Assembly (NCBI RefSeq): GCF_000621785.1
Contig: NZ_JHXI01000018.1
Span: forward strand, 25,058-89,057
Reading direction: 5' to 3'
DNA: 64,000 bases
DNA from: Ruminococcus flavefaciens ND2009
GTDB taxonomy: Bacteria; Bacillota; Clostridia; Oscillospirales; Ruminococcaceae
Shown here: one piece after another, positions 45,239 to 53,693 of the stretch
Layout of the letters: each line of letters opens with the position of its first letter
How positions within the stretch are numbered: the stretch's first letter is position 1
Program-made: the position numbers and the translations under genes
The notes under the pieces: generated by a model
Databases searched by the model: none
What the model saw: only the letters and a program-made list of their open reading frames with translations
Told to the model about the DNA's origin: nothing

Positions 45239-45733
45239 TCAATATGGCAGTGCAAATAACAACTGCTCGACTTTTATGCCATTCTTTTTCGAGTAGGAAG
45301 CTCCGTAACAATCAGTGTGTGTTCCGACTACAAGCAGCAGGTCGGAATCATCTATCATATGCTCATCTGCGAGGTCATAGCATTTATTGGTGTAGTGATG
45401 TGAAACGATCGCAACATTATCCGAATCGGCGTGAAGTCTGAAAAAACGGTCACGGTGCTCCTCAACCCAGTTTGTAGATTGCTCCTCATATGGCATGGCG
45501 ATGTTCAGCTCGATGTCGTTGTACATAGCCAGTGCTGTTATTATCTCTCCGCACCACAGCGGCACTCCATACTCACAGTTTATCCAGAACCTGTCATATC
45601 CCTTGCAGTAAAGCTCCCATATCTTCTCACAGAGCTTTGCTTTTATCTCGGGATATGGAGGTTCATTTTCATTTTTGCAGACGAGTTTCAGTTCCTCGCC
45701 TGTTGATATGATCGTACAAGTCAATTTATTCAC
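45239..45733 (-). CDS. SLOG-family (DUF1273/YpsA-like) protein
   Basis: The 164-residue protein has the YpsA/DUF1273 pattern: RFWINCEYGVPLWCGEIITA, IAMPYEEQSTNWVEEHRDRF and DDSDLLLVVGT. SLOG domains bind nucleotide-derived ligands and often sense signals in conflict systems. It is divergent from the XRE gene at 45847 and shares a control region with paired palindromes that overlap its own -35 (TTGCGT-17-TATAAT, 45754-45782). Confidence 0.82.
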   Translation of the reverse strand: MNKLTCTIISTGEELKLVCKNENEPPYPEIKAKLCEKIWELYCKGYDRFWINCEYGVPLWCGEIITALAMYNDIELNIAMPYEEQSTNWVEEHRDRFFRLHADSDNVAIVSHHYTNKCYDLADEHMIDDSDLLLVVGTHTDCYGASYSKKNGIKVEQLLFALPY

Positions 45734-45753
45734 CTTCCAATTCTATTTTTCTT

Positions 45754-45817
45754 ATTATACCATTATCTTATTATATACGCAAGTGCGTACACGCAGAAGC
45801 GTATTAATTTGTATAAT
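45754..45817. promoter_or_regulatory. divergent promoters with two ACGCA-type operators
   Basis: The reverse-strand promoter is TTGCGT (45777-45782) with TATAAT (45754-45759). The forward -10 is TATAAT (45812-45817). Two 12-bp palindromes of the form ACGCANNNGCGT-like (45777-45788 and 45791-45802) lie over the -35 regions, 14 bp apart centre to centre, as expected for one XRE regulator controlling both genes. Confidence 0.65.
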
Positions 45818-45846
45818 AAAAGAAATAATAGATGGTGGTGAGGAAT

Positions 45847-46092
45847 ATGTCAGTTGTAAAGGAAGCTGTTGTACAGAGACTAAAGAGCATATGTAAAGAC
45901 AGAGGGATAGCTGCTAATGAACTGGCAAATCTCTCAGGTGTGACACCGTCAACGGTTTACAGTCTCCTTAATCCTGAACGTAAAAATGCTTCTATAACTA
46001 CGATAAAAATTCTATGTGACGGATTAGATATGACTTTAGGCGAGTTTTTTAGTTCGCCCGAGTTTGATGACCTTGAACAGGAAATAAAATAA
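45847..46092 (+). CDS. XRE-family regulator
   Basis: The 81-residue protein is a single helix-turn-helix domain (RLKSICKDRGIAANELANLS, VTPSTVYSLLNPERK, ITTIKILCDGLDMTLGEFF). ATG at 45847 follows GAGG; the earlier ATG at 45832 has no ribosome binding site. It probably binds the palindromes between it and the SLOG gene. Confidence 0.9.
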   Translation: MSVVKEAVVQRLKSICKDRGIAANELANLSGVTPSTVYSLLNPERKNASITTIKILCDGLDMTLGEFFSSPEFDDLEQEIK

Positions 46093-46253
46093 CAATATCC
46101 CTGTGACCAGAGCGATTTTGTACCTGATTACAGGGCCCTTTCATTTATAACACCGAATCAGCAATTATTTCTGCACTTACCATTGCTTTATTGCAGATAA
46201 AATGATAGAATGTAATTATCAGGGATTATCTGGAACAGAAAGAGGGCAATCAT

Positions 46254-46943
46254 ATGAAATACTCCGAAGTGCAGAAAATAGCGAAAGACACGATAGAATA
46301 CATAAAAAATGAGATACATACAGGTATGAAGCTGACCGAGGTACGTCGCCTCTGCGAGGATAAAATGCTTGCGTTGGGAGCAGATTCGTTCTGGTACTGG
46401 GACATTGGTGCATTTGTTTTCTCAGGTGACGAGACCACAGTATCAGCCTCCGGCAGGGAGTATGTGACCTCCGACCGACTTATCGCTGCTGATGACATCA
46501 TAACTATTGACCTCAGTCCGCAGAACGACAATATATGGGGCGACTACGCAAGAACGATAATTCTCGAGGACGGCAAAGTAGTTGATGATATAAGCAGTAT
46601 CCGCAGCGATGAATGGCGGAACGGTCTGCTTATGGAGGAGGAACTTCACGCTGAAATGCTCAGCTTTGCGACTCCGCAGACCACATTTGAGGAACTGTAT
46701 TTCCATATTAATCAGCTAATAACTAATCGCGGATTTATCAACCTTGACTTTCTCGGCAATCTCGGTCACTCGATCGTAAAGGACAAAAACGACCGTATTT
46801 ACATCGAAAATGGCAACACTGCACTGCTTTCGTCAGTGGATTATTTCACTTTTGAGCCGCATATCAGCGTCAAGGGCTCAAAATATGGGTATAAGAAAGA
46901 GAATATTTATTATTTTGTGGACGGGAAGCTTAAAGAACTATAA
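46254..46943 (+). CDS. M24-family metallopeptidase (Xaa-Pro/methionine aminopeptidase-like)
   Basis: The 229-residue protein retains all five metal ligands of the pita-bread fold: Asp in ITIDLSPQ, Asp in WGDYART, His in NLGHSIVKD, Glu in FTFEPHIS and Glu in YKKENIYYF. It is shorter than cytosolic Xaa-Pro dipeptidases, lacking their N-terminal domain. It is followed 17 bp later by the rhodanese lipoprotein gene. The substrate is unknown. Confidence 0.88.
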   Translation: MKYSEVQKIAKDTIEYIKNEIHTGMKLTEVRRLCEDKMLALGADSFWYWDIGAFVFSGDETTVSASGREYVTSDRLIAADDIITIDLSPQNDNIWGDYARTIILEDGKVVDDISSIRSDEWRNGLLMEEELHAEMLSFATPQTTFEELYFHINQLITNRGFINLDFLGNLGHSIVKDKNDRIYIENGNTALLSSVDYFTFEPHISVKGSKYGYKKENIYYFVDGKLKEL

Positions 46944-46960
46944 GAAAGAAGGCACCTGTT

Positions 46961-47416
46961 ATGGGAAACTCAAAATCACGGGGAGCAGTTCTTGCTGTTT
47001 TTGTCGTATTATGTATGCTGCTGACAGCCTGCGGCAATGGGGCAAGTTCAGCGGAAGGTACTCAGTCGGAAGTCAGGACAACAACGGCTTCTGCAGCGGC
47101 GGCCTATCAGCAGATAACACAGGAAAAGGCTAAGGAAATGATGCAGGCTGACGACGGACACATTATCGTCGATGTGCGGCATCAGGACGAGTATGACAGC
47201 GGTCATATCCCCGGTGCGATTCTTATTCCGAACGAGTCTATCGGTACGGAACAGCCAAAGGAATTGCCCGACCTCGACCAGGTAATTCTCATATACTGCC
47301 GAAGCGGTCGACGCAGCAAGGAAGCTTCGCAGAAGCTGGCTGATATGGGATATACCAACATTTACGAGTTCGGCGGAATTATCGACTGGACCGGAGATGT
47401 AGTCACAGATCAATAA
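46961..47416 (+). CDS. rhodanese-domain lipoprotein
   Basis: The 151-residue protein has a lipoprotein signal (LLTACGNGAS) and a rhodanese domain with DVRHQDEYDSGHIPGAILIP and the active-site loop YCRSGRRSKEA, whose Cys carries persulfide sulfur. It is membrane-attached outside the cell. The real substrate is not evident. Confidence 0.9.
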   Translation: MGNSKSRGAVLAVFVVLCMLLTACGNGASSAEGTQSEVRTTTASAAAAYQQITQEKAKEMMQADDGHIIVDVRHQDEYDSGHIPGAILIPNESIGTEQPKELPDLDQVILIYCRSGRRSKEASQKLADMGYTNIYEFGGIIDWTGDVVTDQ

Positions 47417-47498
47417 AAAAGAGTATTATTGTTTTATATAAAGCCATTTAATTGGAGCAGATGGAGTTACTGAACTTATAGGAAAGAGTGATTTTGAA

Positions 47499-47903
47499 AT
47501 GAGTATGGGTTATGCGGCACGGTGTAGAATCAAAAACGAAAATGAAGCTGAAGTTGTGTATGAATATGCTTGTTATAATCTTAATAACGATGATTACGAG
47601 CTTGCTAAAGAATCATTCTGTGGTCTGATTACAATCAAGAAAAATGCTTTTGTTGAACCCGAGATACACGAAAAAATCAAACGATTTCCTAACGGGAAAA
47701 AGGAACTCATAATTAAAAGAGTTAAAAGAGAAGTTGATTATGAAACTCTTTTTGATACTGGACAAATAACGGTCAAGAATAGTACTTACTGTTGGAAAAC
47801 TATTTCTGGGTTTGATATAATGGCACTGAAATTGATATGGAAGATATTTAGTATATATCAGGATAATTCGCTGATACCGAAAAGTATAGCTATAGATTAT
47901 TAA
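47499..47903 (+). CDS. hypothetical protein
   Basis: The 134-residue protein has an acidic N-terminal part (YAARCRIKNENEAEVVYEY), a Lys-rich middle (RFPNGKKELIIKRVKREVDY) and a hydrophobic C-terminal third that may not be a membrane helix. It is AT-rich and starts after GGAAAGAG. I recognise no family. Confidence 0.55.
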   Translation: MSMGYAARCRIKNENEAEVVYEYACYNLNNDDYELAKESFCGLITIKKNAFVEPEIHEKIKRFPNGKKELIIKRVKREVDYETLFDTGQITVKNSTYCWKTISGFDIMALKLIWKIFSIYQDNSLIPKSIAIDY

Positions 47904-47916
47904 ATGAGGCGATAAT

Positions 47917-48618
47917 ATGTTCAAAAACAAAGTAGCAGTAGTAACAGGCGGTGCAAATGGTATCGGTAAGTGTATAGCCGATGAATTCTGCAAGAATGGT
48001 GCGGCTGTGTGCGTTATCGACAAGGCGGAGGGAGACCACTTCATCGGCGATATTTCCGACAAGTCCGTGCTTGAAAGGTTTGCGGCGGAAGTCATTGCAA
48101 AGCACGGACACATCGACTTCCTCGTCAACAACGCTCTGCCGCTGATGAAAGGCATTGACGAGTGCAGCTATGAGGAGTTCCAGTACGCACTGTCAGTGGG
48201 AGTGACTGCGCCGTTTTACCTGTCGAAGCTGTTCGCACCGCACTTTGGCAATGGCGGCAGTATCATCAATATTTCGTCCTCCCGTGACCGTATGAGTCAG
48301 CCGCAGACCGAGAGCTATGCAGCGGCAAAGGGCGGTATAGCTGCCCTCACTCACGCACTTGCGGTGAGCCTTGCAGGGAAGGTGCGTGTGAACTCTATTT
48401 CTCCAGGCTGGATAGATACGTCCTACAAGGTCTACGAAGGTTCTGACGCTTATCAGCAGCCCTGCGGTCGTGTGGGGAACCCCATGGATATTGCCAATAT
48501 GGTTCTGTTTCTCTGCTCCGACAAGGCAGGCTTCATCACAGGCGAGAATATCTGCATTGACGGCGGTATGACAAAGCTGATGATATATCACGGCGACAAT
48601 GGCTGGGAGCTGAAATAA
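47917..48618 (+). CDS. short-chain dehydrogenase/reductase
   Basis: The 233-residue oxidoreductase has the NAD(P) motif VVTGGANGIGKCIADEF, the LVNNA motif, Ser in INISSSRDRM and the catalytic YAAAKGG. The end ICIDGGMTKLMIYHGDNGWE is typical in position. The substrate is unknown. A 40-bp copy of its last codons recurs at 49731-49770 beyond the next gene. Confidence 0.93.
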   Translation: MFKNKVAVVTGGANGIGKCIADEFCKNGAAVCVIDKAEGDHFIGDISDKSVLERFAAEVIAKHGHIDFLVNNALPLMKGIDECSYEEFQYALSVGVTAPFYLSKLFAPHFGNGGSIINISSSRDRMSQPQTESYAAAKGGIAALTHALAVSLAGKVRVNSISPGWIDTSYKVYEGSDAYQQPCGRVGNPMDIANMVLFLCSDKAGFITGENICIDGGMTKLMIYHGDNGWELK

Positions 48619-48620
48619 AC
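48581..48620 (+). repeat. 40-bp direct repeat, left copy
   Basis: It covers the end of the dehydrogenase gene and matches 49731-49770 at 37 of 40 positions. Together they bracket the serine hydrolase gene. Confidence 0.85.
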
Positions 48621-48656
48621 ACTATTACATGCGTTATAAAGTTTTTGAAAAAAGTA

Positions 48657-48685
48657 TTGACAATTAAAAATGATATTGCTACAAT
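48657..48685 (+). promoter_or_regulatory. promoter of the serine hydrolase gene
   Basis: TTGACA (48657-48662), a 17-bp spacer and TACAAT (48680-48685), 60 bp before the ATG at 48745. Confidence 0.75.
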
Positions 48686-48744
48686 AAAGATACTGTATGA
48701 AACTTCGATCGAATGTACAGACTCTAATTATGCGGAGGTATATT

Positions 48745-49749
48745 ATGACCAAAGAAGAACTTCATAGGTATATTGAGGAAAGCAAGGGCAATGAAAGTAA
48801 CATTTGTCAGATATGTGCTTACAAAGACGGTAAAATGGTATACAGTGACACATGGCATGATTACAAGAAAGATGACTGCGTACATATAATGTCCGCTACA
48901 AAAAGCGTTATGTCGCTGCTTATCGGTATTGCTCTTGATAAAGGGCAGATAGGCAGTATCGACGATAAAGTTCTTGACTATTTTCCTGATTATAAAGTCA
49001 AACGCGGCGAAAAGACCATATACGATGTTACTATCAAGCATCTGCTGACAATGAGAGCGCCTTATAAAGGCAAGGGCGATCCCTGGTCAAAGGTGTGTTC
49101 AAGCGATAACTGGACATACGCTTCCCTTGATTTTCTTGGAGGCAGGAACGGTCTGACAGACGAATTCAACTATAAGACGGTATGTCTGCATATTCTGACG
49201 GGAATACTGTACAAGGCAACAAATATGAAAACTGTGGACTATGCAAACAAATATCTTTTCGGACCGCTGGGTATAAGACCGTACTCGATCTACATAGCAA
49301 AAACAGCAGAGGAACACAAGCAGTTTACCATAGAGAAAACTCCCAAAGGCAATGTATGGTTCTGCGATACAGAAGACCTGGGAACTCCGGGATACGGACT
49401 TTGTATGTCGGCTGAGGATATGGCTAAGATAGGGCAGCTTTGCCTGAACAAAGGCGTTTATAACGGAAAGCAAATAATCTCAGCAAGTTGGATAGAAGAA
49501 ATGACTTGTCCCAGAGCTATTGAAAATCAGAACTGGCAGGGCATGGAATACGGCTATCTGTGGTGGATACTTGACCGTGAAAAGAATATATACGCCGCTC
49601 TCGGAAACAGCGGCAATGTCATTTACGTTAACCTTGAAAAGAATATCGTTATAGCTGTAGCGTCCTATTTCAAGCCCACTGTAATGGACAGGTCTGATTT
49701 CATAAGAAAATACATCGAACCATTTGTGTGTGATATACCACGGCGATAA
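48745..49749 (+). CDS. serine hydrolase of the beta-lactamase class C family
   Basis: The 334-residue protein has the SxxK nucleophile motif in HIMSATKSVMSLLIG, a Tyr-containing GYLWWI/GLCMSAEDMAKI region and a KTG-like ALGNSGNVIYV. No signal peptide is seen, so it acts inside the cell, perhaps as an esterase or peptidase rather than a resistance enzyme. ATG at 48745 follows GGAGG. Its last codons (CDIPRR) are encoded within the 40-bp repeat copied from the dehydrogenase gene, so its natural C-terminus may have been replaced. Confidence 0.87.
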   Translation: MTKEELHRYIEESKGNESNICQICAYKDGKMVYSDTWHDYKKDDCVHIMSATKSVMSLLIGIALDKGQIGSIDDKVLDYFPDYKVKRGEKTIYDVTIKHLLTMRAPYKGKGDPWSKVCSSDNWTYASLDFLGGRNGLTDEFNYKTVCLHILTGILYKATNMKTVDYANKYLFGPLGIRPYSIYIAKTAEEHKQFTIEKTPKGNVWFCDTEDLGTPGYGLCMSAEDMAKIGQLCLNKGVYNGKQIISASWIEEMTCPRAIENQNWQGMEYGYLWWILDREKNIYAALGNSGNVIYVNLEKNIVIAVASYFKPTVMDRSDFIRKYIEPFVCDIPRR

Positions 49750-49770
49750 TGGCTGGGAGCTGAAATAAAA
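49731..49770 (+). repeat. 40-bp direct repeat, right copy
   Basis: It matches the end of the dehydrogenase gene (48581-48620) at 37 of 40 positions, in the same orientation. Confidence 0.85.
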
Positions 49771-49807
49771 CAGTTTGACCAAGCAGAAAGGATAGCCTAA
49801 TGGGGAA

Positions 49808-50263
49808 ATGCTTGTATACCACAGCAGTTATGAAGAAGTTCAGAAGCCTGAGATCAGAACAGCGAGAAATACCAAGGACTTTGGTGTCGGCTTTTATTGT
49901 ACCGTTATAAAGGAGCAAGCTGAAAGATGGGCGAGAAGGTTCGATACGCCTGTTATAAATGTGTATTCACTGCTTATCAATGAAAAACTGGATATTCTCG
50001 AATTCAAGGAAATGACAGACGAATGGCTGGATTTCATAATCGACTGCCGAAGCGGTAAGCCTCATAATCACGATATTGTGATAGGAGCAACGGCAAATGA
50101 TCAGATTTATAATTTCGTTTCAGATTACATTGATGGTATCATAACCCGTGAACAATTCTGGGCTCTTGCCAAATTCAAGTATCCGACACATCAAATTGTG
50201 TTTTGTTCCGATAAGGCTCTTGAATGTCTTGCATTTCAGAGATCGGAGGCGGTCAAAAAATGA
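49808..50263 (+). CDS. DUF3990 protein, putative ADP-ribosyltransferase-fold toxin
   Basis: The 151-residue protein has the DUF3990 pattern: MLVYHSSYEEVQKPEIRTAR, DFGVGFYCTVIKEQAERWAR, DIVIGATANDQ, and QIVFCSDKALECL at the end. The family has an ADP-ribosyltransferase-like fold and is often the toxic half of two-gene modules. It overlaps the next gene by 4 nt (ATGA). Confidence 0.8.
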   Translation: MLVYHSSYEEVQKPEIRTARNTKDFGVGFYCTVIKEQAERWARRFDTPVINVYSLLINEKLDILEFKEMTDEWLDFIIDCRSGKPHNHDIVIGATANDQIYNFVSDYIDGIITREQFWALAKFKYPTHQIVFCSDKALECLAFQRSEAVKK

Positions 50264-50718
50264 GCGGAAGAGAAGATAAAAAGAGCAACGACCTGTTTTA
50301 TACTTGTAGTCTGATAGGCTATATTGCAGGAAAAACCAGTAACAAGCCATCGTACATCGTAAGCTTGCTCGGGAAAGAAGCCATTTCCAAAATATATGAG
50401 CTTGCAGATGTTTATCATAGCGACAATATCGACAGAGTTGCCGATGATCTTATAACCGATCATAACATTACTAACGGAAGCTTTGATAACGTTGCTGAAT
50501 GTGAATACTCAATACCTACTCACTGGGATATAGGCAAGGTCTACAAAAGGCTGATACTTGCTGTTTCGGAGAACAGCGGTGATGACATAATTTCTTCGCT
50601 TATGAATGCTTACAGCTCGAAGATCGTGGATCTTATCGAGGATTATAACAGTAGCTTTTACTATGATAATCCCGGAACGATTTTTGCAACTTATCAGAAT
50701 AACTGCATACCCGAATGA
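50260..50718 (+). CDS. probable partner (antitoxin-like) of the DUF3990 protein
   Basis: The 152-residue helical protein includes YTCSLIGYIAGKTSNKPSYI and GKEAISKIYELADVYHSD. It is translated in overlap with the DUF3990 gene, a position typical of an antitoxin. The start is ATG at 50260 after GGAGGCGG. It resembles helical proteins found beside DUF3990 genes; antitoxin activity is inferred from arrangement. Confidence 0.65.
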   Translation: MSGREDKKSNDLFYTCSLIGYIAGKTSNKPSYIVSLLGKEAISKIYELADVYHSDNIDRVADDLITDHNITNGSFDNVAECEYSIPTHWDIGKVYKRLILAVSENSGDDIISSLMNAYSSKIVDLIEDYNSSFYYDNPGTIFATYQNNCIPE

Positions 50719-50808
50719 TCACTTCAAACCGATTTGCACCAAAACATAGCGAATAATTCTTGTTTTATCACATTTTTCAATTTGATGATAAATGAGCTAC
50801 ACTATGAA

Positions 50809-50838
50809 ATAAGCCGCAGGGTAATCCCTGCGGCTTAT
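50809..50838. terminator. terminator, AAGCCGCAGGG stem
   Basis: ATAAGCCGCAGGG, loop TAAT, CCCTGCGGCTTAT. It serves the reverse-strand genes ending at 50842. A near-identical terminator follows at 52473-52502. Confidence 0.85.
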
Positions 50839-50841
50839 GTT

Positions 50842-51012
50842 TTACCAATCATCTTCATTATCATCCCAGCGGCGGCGTTCTTCTTCCTCTTCTTCACGGC
50901 GGTATTCGCTGTCGTCCCAGTTGTAAACGTATTCGCCTCTGTCCCAACTGTAGCCGTTTTCGTCTATGTATTCGTATTCGCCTGAATCGTAATTATAGCA
51001 GTATTTTGGCAT
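50842..51012 (-). CDS. 56-residue acidic Tyr/Trp-rich protein
   Basis: This short gene is below usual length cut-offs. It starts MPKYCYNYDSGEYEYIDE and ends in six Glu, three Arg and WDDNEDDW. ATG at 51012 lies inside the end of the XRE-regulator gene, 7 nt after GGGAGG, so it is probably coupled to it. It is followed at once by a terminator. The start, ribosome binding site and terminator make it credible; function is unknown. Confidence 0.65.
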   Translation of the reverse strand: MPKYCYNYDSGEYEYIDENGYSWDRGEYVYNWDDSEYRREEEEEERRRWDDNEDDW

Positions 51013-52321
51013 ACTTTTCACCTCCCAGTGAAATGATCTTGTTATACCACTCGTTGAGTTCTTTTACAAGTGATTTAATTTCAGCTGAGCCTTTTTTACT
51101 TGTTACTTTGCAGATATTGGTGATGATATCGTGATACTGTCCATTATTACGATAATGAAAGGATACATAATTGCATTCGTCAACATTGAACGTTGAATAT
51201 ATATACGCATAATTATCGGCATTTTCTTTAAAACGCTTTATCATATTTGCATCATTAACGCTGCAGCCTGTTTCATTGCATACTTTTATGAGCCTCTCCA
51301 TTTGTTCAGTCTGAGAATCATGATGCAGTTTACAAGCCATTTTTATCATATCATCGATTTTATTGAATGTATCTTTATTATGAGTTATAGCTTTCTTTAA
51401 AGCAACAGCAGCTGCTTTTTCATTTCCTATTTCAAGCATTTTTTCAATCACATTACTAAGGAATGGAAAAACAACAGTGATATTTTTATTATTGTAAATT
51501 CCGATAGTAAATTCATCTGAGAAATAATCAATGACTTTTTCGTTTTCGGAATTTGCAATCGCTTCGATCAAATCTTCATTTTTGTAAATAAAAGCAGGAT
51601 TAATTCCATTCCATGTCAGTTGATGCATTTCGGGTATTTCTCTTGCCCGCAGTGATTCTAAAATATCGTAATCTTCGTTTTCTATTGCCAGTGCAATAGT
51701 TTGAGTTCTGAGTCTGTCTTGAAATCGTATTTCTGTAGGGAGGCGGTTCTCTGGATAGTTCTTGGCAAGCTCTTTAGGTTTTATAGATGTTCCTGCTCTA
51801 TAACCATACATATCACAATCGTCTGTATTTGGGTCAACAAACCAGATAAAACCTTCATCAAGAAGATACTTCATAAAAGCATAGTTCTTGAATTCGAGAG
51901 CGTAGTCAATAACAGTTTTACAGTATTCATCACAATTGAGGAAAATGGTGTCTTCACGCTTCATATATTCGTCCCAGACTTTTCTGTCGTGTGACTGAGC
52001 AATTTCATAATTCGTGACGTGATTTCTTGTAGAAGCATATTGCTTACCAGCCGAAAGTATCTCCTCACAGGAAACGCAGAGAAGCTTTGATATTATTGCC
52101 AGATGCTCTATTGTGATACCTTTATTTCCGCTGAATATTTGTGAAAAAGTGCTTTTTGTCGTTTTTAAATCTTCATTCAAATCATCTCCTGTATAATCAA
52201 TATTTCTGTATTTTTCTTTTAGGTAAGCTCTGCTGAAATCAGCATCTTTTTCAAATCCTCTTTCTTTTATCAGTTTTTTCAGATATTTGCCTATATTTTC
52301 TTTGCTTTCCAATAAAAACAT
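50993..52321 (-). CDS. XRE-type regulator with a long helical sensor region
   Basis: The 442-residue protein has an N-terminal helix-turn-helix (about residues 10-85: KYLKKLIKERGFEKDADFSR, then STFSQIFSGNKGITIEHLAI) and about 350 residues of helical, ankyrin-like sequence (TIALAIENEDYDILESLRAR; AIANSENEKVIDYFSDEF). The start is ATG at 52321, 8 nt after AGGAGG; the longer frame reads through the promoter. It is likely autoregulated through the TGTACACT palindromes upstream. The ligand is unknown. Confidence 0.78.
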   Translation of the reverse strand: MFLLESKENIGKYLKKLIKERGFEKDADFSRAYLKEKYRNIDYTGDDLNEDLKTTKSTFSQIFSGNKGITIEHLAIISKLLCVSCEEILSAGKQYASTRNHVTNYEIAQSHDRKVWDEYMKREDTIFLNCDEYCKTVIDYALEFKNYAFMKYLLDEGFIWFVDPNTDDCDMYGYRAGTSIKPKELAKNYPENRLPTEIRFQDRLRTQTIALAIENEDYDILESLRAREIPEMHQLTWNGINPAFIYKNEDLIEAIANSENEKVIDYFSDEFTIGIYNNKNITVVFPFLSNVIEKMLEIGNEKAAAVALKKAITHNKDTFNKIDDMIKMACKLHHDSQTEQMERLIKVCNETGCSVNDANMIKRFKENADNYAYIYSTFNVDECNYVSFHYRNNGQYHDIITNICKVTSKKGSAEIKSLVKELNEWYNKIISLGGEKYAKILL

Positions 52322-52351
52322 AGTTTCAACCTCCTGTGAATTTCTAACATC

Positions 52352-52440
52352 ATTATACAACGCTGACTCGGAAATTGCAATCACAAAAATGTGTACACTA
52401 AAAATGTACAGTAACAAGCTTGTACACTTTCAGTGTACAA
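52352..52440 (-). promoter_or_regulatory. promoter and TGTACACT operators of the XRE-sensor gene
   Basis: Reverse strand TTGCAA (52375-52380), a 17-bp spacer and TATAAT (52352-52357). Upstream are a perfect 21-bp palindrome, TTGTACACT-N3-AGTGTACAA (52420-52440), and a 19-bp near-palindrome, TGTACACT-N3-AATGTACA (52392-52410), centred 29 bp apart. Confidence 0.75.
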
Positions 52441-52472
52441 GGTATGATAATTCTTGAATATTTGATAATAAC

Positions 52473-52502
52473 TAAGCCGCAGGGTGATCCCTGCGGCTTT
52501 TT
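52473..52502 (-). terminator. terminator of the HipA-like gene
   Basis: AAGCCGCAGGG, a short loop, CCCTGCGGCTT with T-run. The core stem is the same as the terminator at 50809-50838. Confidence 0.75.
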
Positions 52503-52530
52503 TGCATATTGCGTAATTTGAACAGCTTGT

Positions 52531-53664
52531 TTATTTCAGCAATTCCTGTGCTCGTTTGTGTATCTGCTCCTCGATGAGCTTCAGTCGCTTACTATCGAGA
52601 TTATACCTTGAATGGCGCTTGAAGCGGAAGTCGAGCAGCCTGCGAAGTCCTTCTCTGTGCCTGTTGCTGAGTACCTTTTTAGCAGTATCGATGAAGTCAT
52701 CATACACGCACGGTACGAGTGTATCCGCATAATCGCTGAGTGCCTTATCGGAGACAAGATCGTCCCTGCCTGCAAGATTGAACAGGGAGTTGCCGTGGTC
52801 GAACAGCGGTGCAGGAGCAGCTATCTTGTTTGTACGGTTATCCACCAGAAATCCGAAGTTCCCGAAATGTCTGTCTACGTTGCAGATTATTGCATCAAGC
52901 ACAAGCATATCATCAAGCGCATTTATGAACTCCTCGCCCAGCAACTTGTAATACTCACGGACAGCTTTCATACCGCCCTTGCTGACAAGTCTGCCTATCG
53001 GCATAAAGGAGTAGTCCTTGCTTGTGAACAGTTCGCAGGTGGAGCACAGTTCACCCTGCCATTTTGACAGCCCATAGGAGATAGCGTTGATACCCAGAGC
53101 GTCTGCTATCTGAGCAGCGTAAAATTCCGAATATGGCTCATTGCCTGTATTTGAAGCTCCGCTTGTTCCGCCTTTGTAAAGTCTGATAACTCCGTTCTCT
53201 CTGCGCCAGCACTTTGGCAGCATACCATTCGTTGTGAACTCAGGACAGGACGCCAGAGAAGTTCTCACAGAGCTGCCGTAGCCTGTGAAAGCGATAAGTC
53301 CCAGCACTCTGCTGAACCTGTTTTCGTACAGATTGTACTGCGAGAAGCCACCCTCAAAACCTTCCTCAACCACCCAGTAGCAGTCGTTCAGCGACAGTCC
53401 CTTTGATACGCTTAGTATACTCATAGGACGGTTGAGATTGAGTCCGCACTTGCTGAGGAAGCTGTGGACGTATGCTCGATTCTTCGGAATAGTCCTGTGC
53501 CTCAGCCAACGCGAAACGCTGTCGCCGTCAATATCCATATCAAGAGGCAGTAACGCCTTCTTTTCTTCGTTCACCCAGAGTATTTCTATCTCGGGCGTGC
53601 TTGTATCCTCTGTCGCTGTGAACCTCATTAGCGGAGTATCAAAGTGCCGCAGTTCATATGCCAT
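52531..53664 (-). CDS. HipA-like Ser/Thr kinase
   Basis: The 377-residue protein has the HipA kinase core: a P-loop-like GGTSGASNTGNEPYSEFYAA, the catalytic loop DAIICNVDRHFGNFGFLVD and the metal-binding LFDHGNSLF. HipA kinases phosphorylate tRNA synthetases or other targets and cause growth arrest, usually under control of HipB. No HipB-like gene is adjacent in the same operon. ATG follows AAAGGAGG; promoter TTGATT-17-TATAAT lies at 53694-53722. Confidence 0.85.
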   Translation of the reverse strand: MAYELRHFDTPLMRFTATEDTSTPEIEILWVNEEKKALLPLDMDIDGDSVSRWLRHRTIPKNRAYVHSFLSKCGLNLNRPMSILSVSKGLSLNDCYWVVEEGFEGGFSQYNLYENRFSRVLGLIAFTGYGSSVRTSLASCPEFTTNGMLPKCWRRENGVIRLYKGGTSGASNTGNEPYSEFYAAQIADALGINAISYGLSKWQGELCSTCELFTSKDYSFMPIGRLVSKGGMKAVREYYKLLGEEFINALDDMLVLDAIICNVDRHFGNFGFLVDNRTNKIAAPAPLFDHGNSLFNLAGRDDLVSDKALSDYADTLVPCVYDDFIDTAKKVLSNRHREGLRRLLDFRFKRHSRYNLDSKRLKLIEEQIHKRAQELLK

Positions 53665-53693
53665 GTTACCGCCTCCTTTCGTTTAATGTAGTT

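Noticed and set aside
50734..50985. 83-residue hydrophobic frame on the + strand
   Set aside because: It is antisense to the 56-residue acidic protein and crosses a terminator; its Phe/Val richness comes from the opposite Glu/Asp codons.
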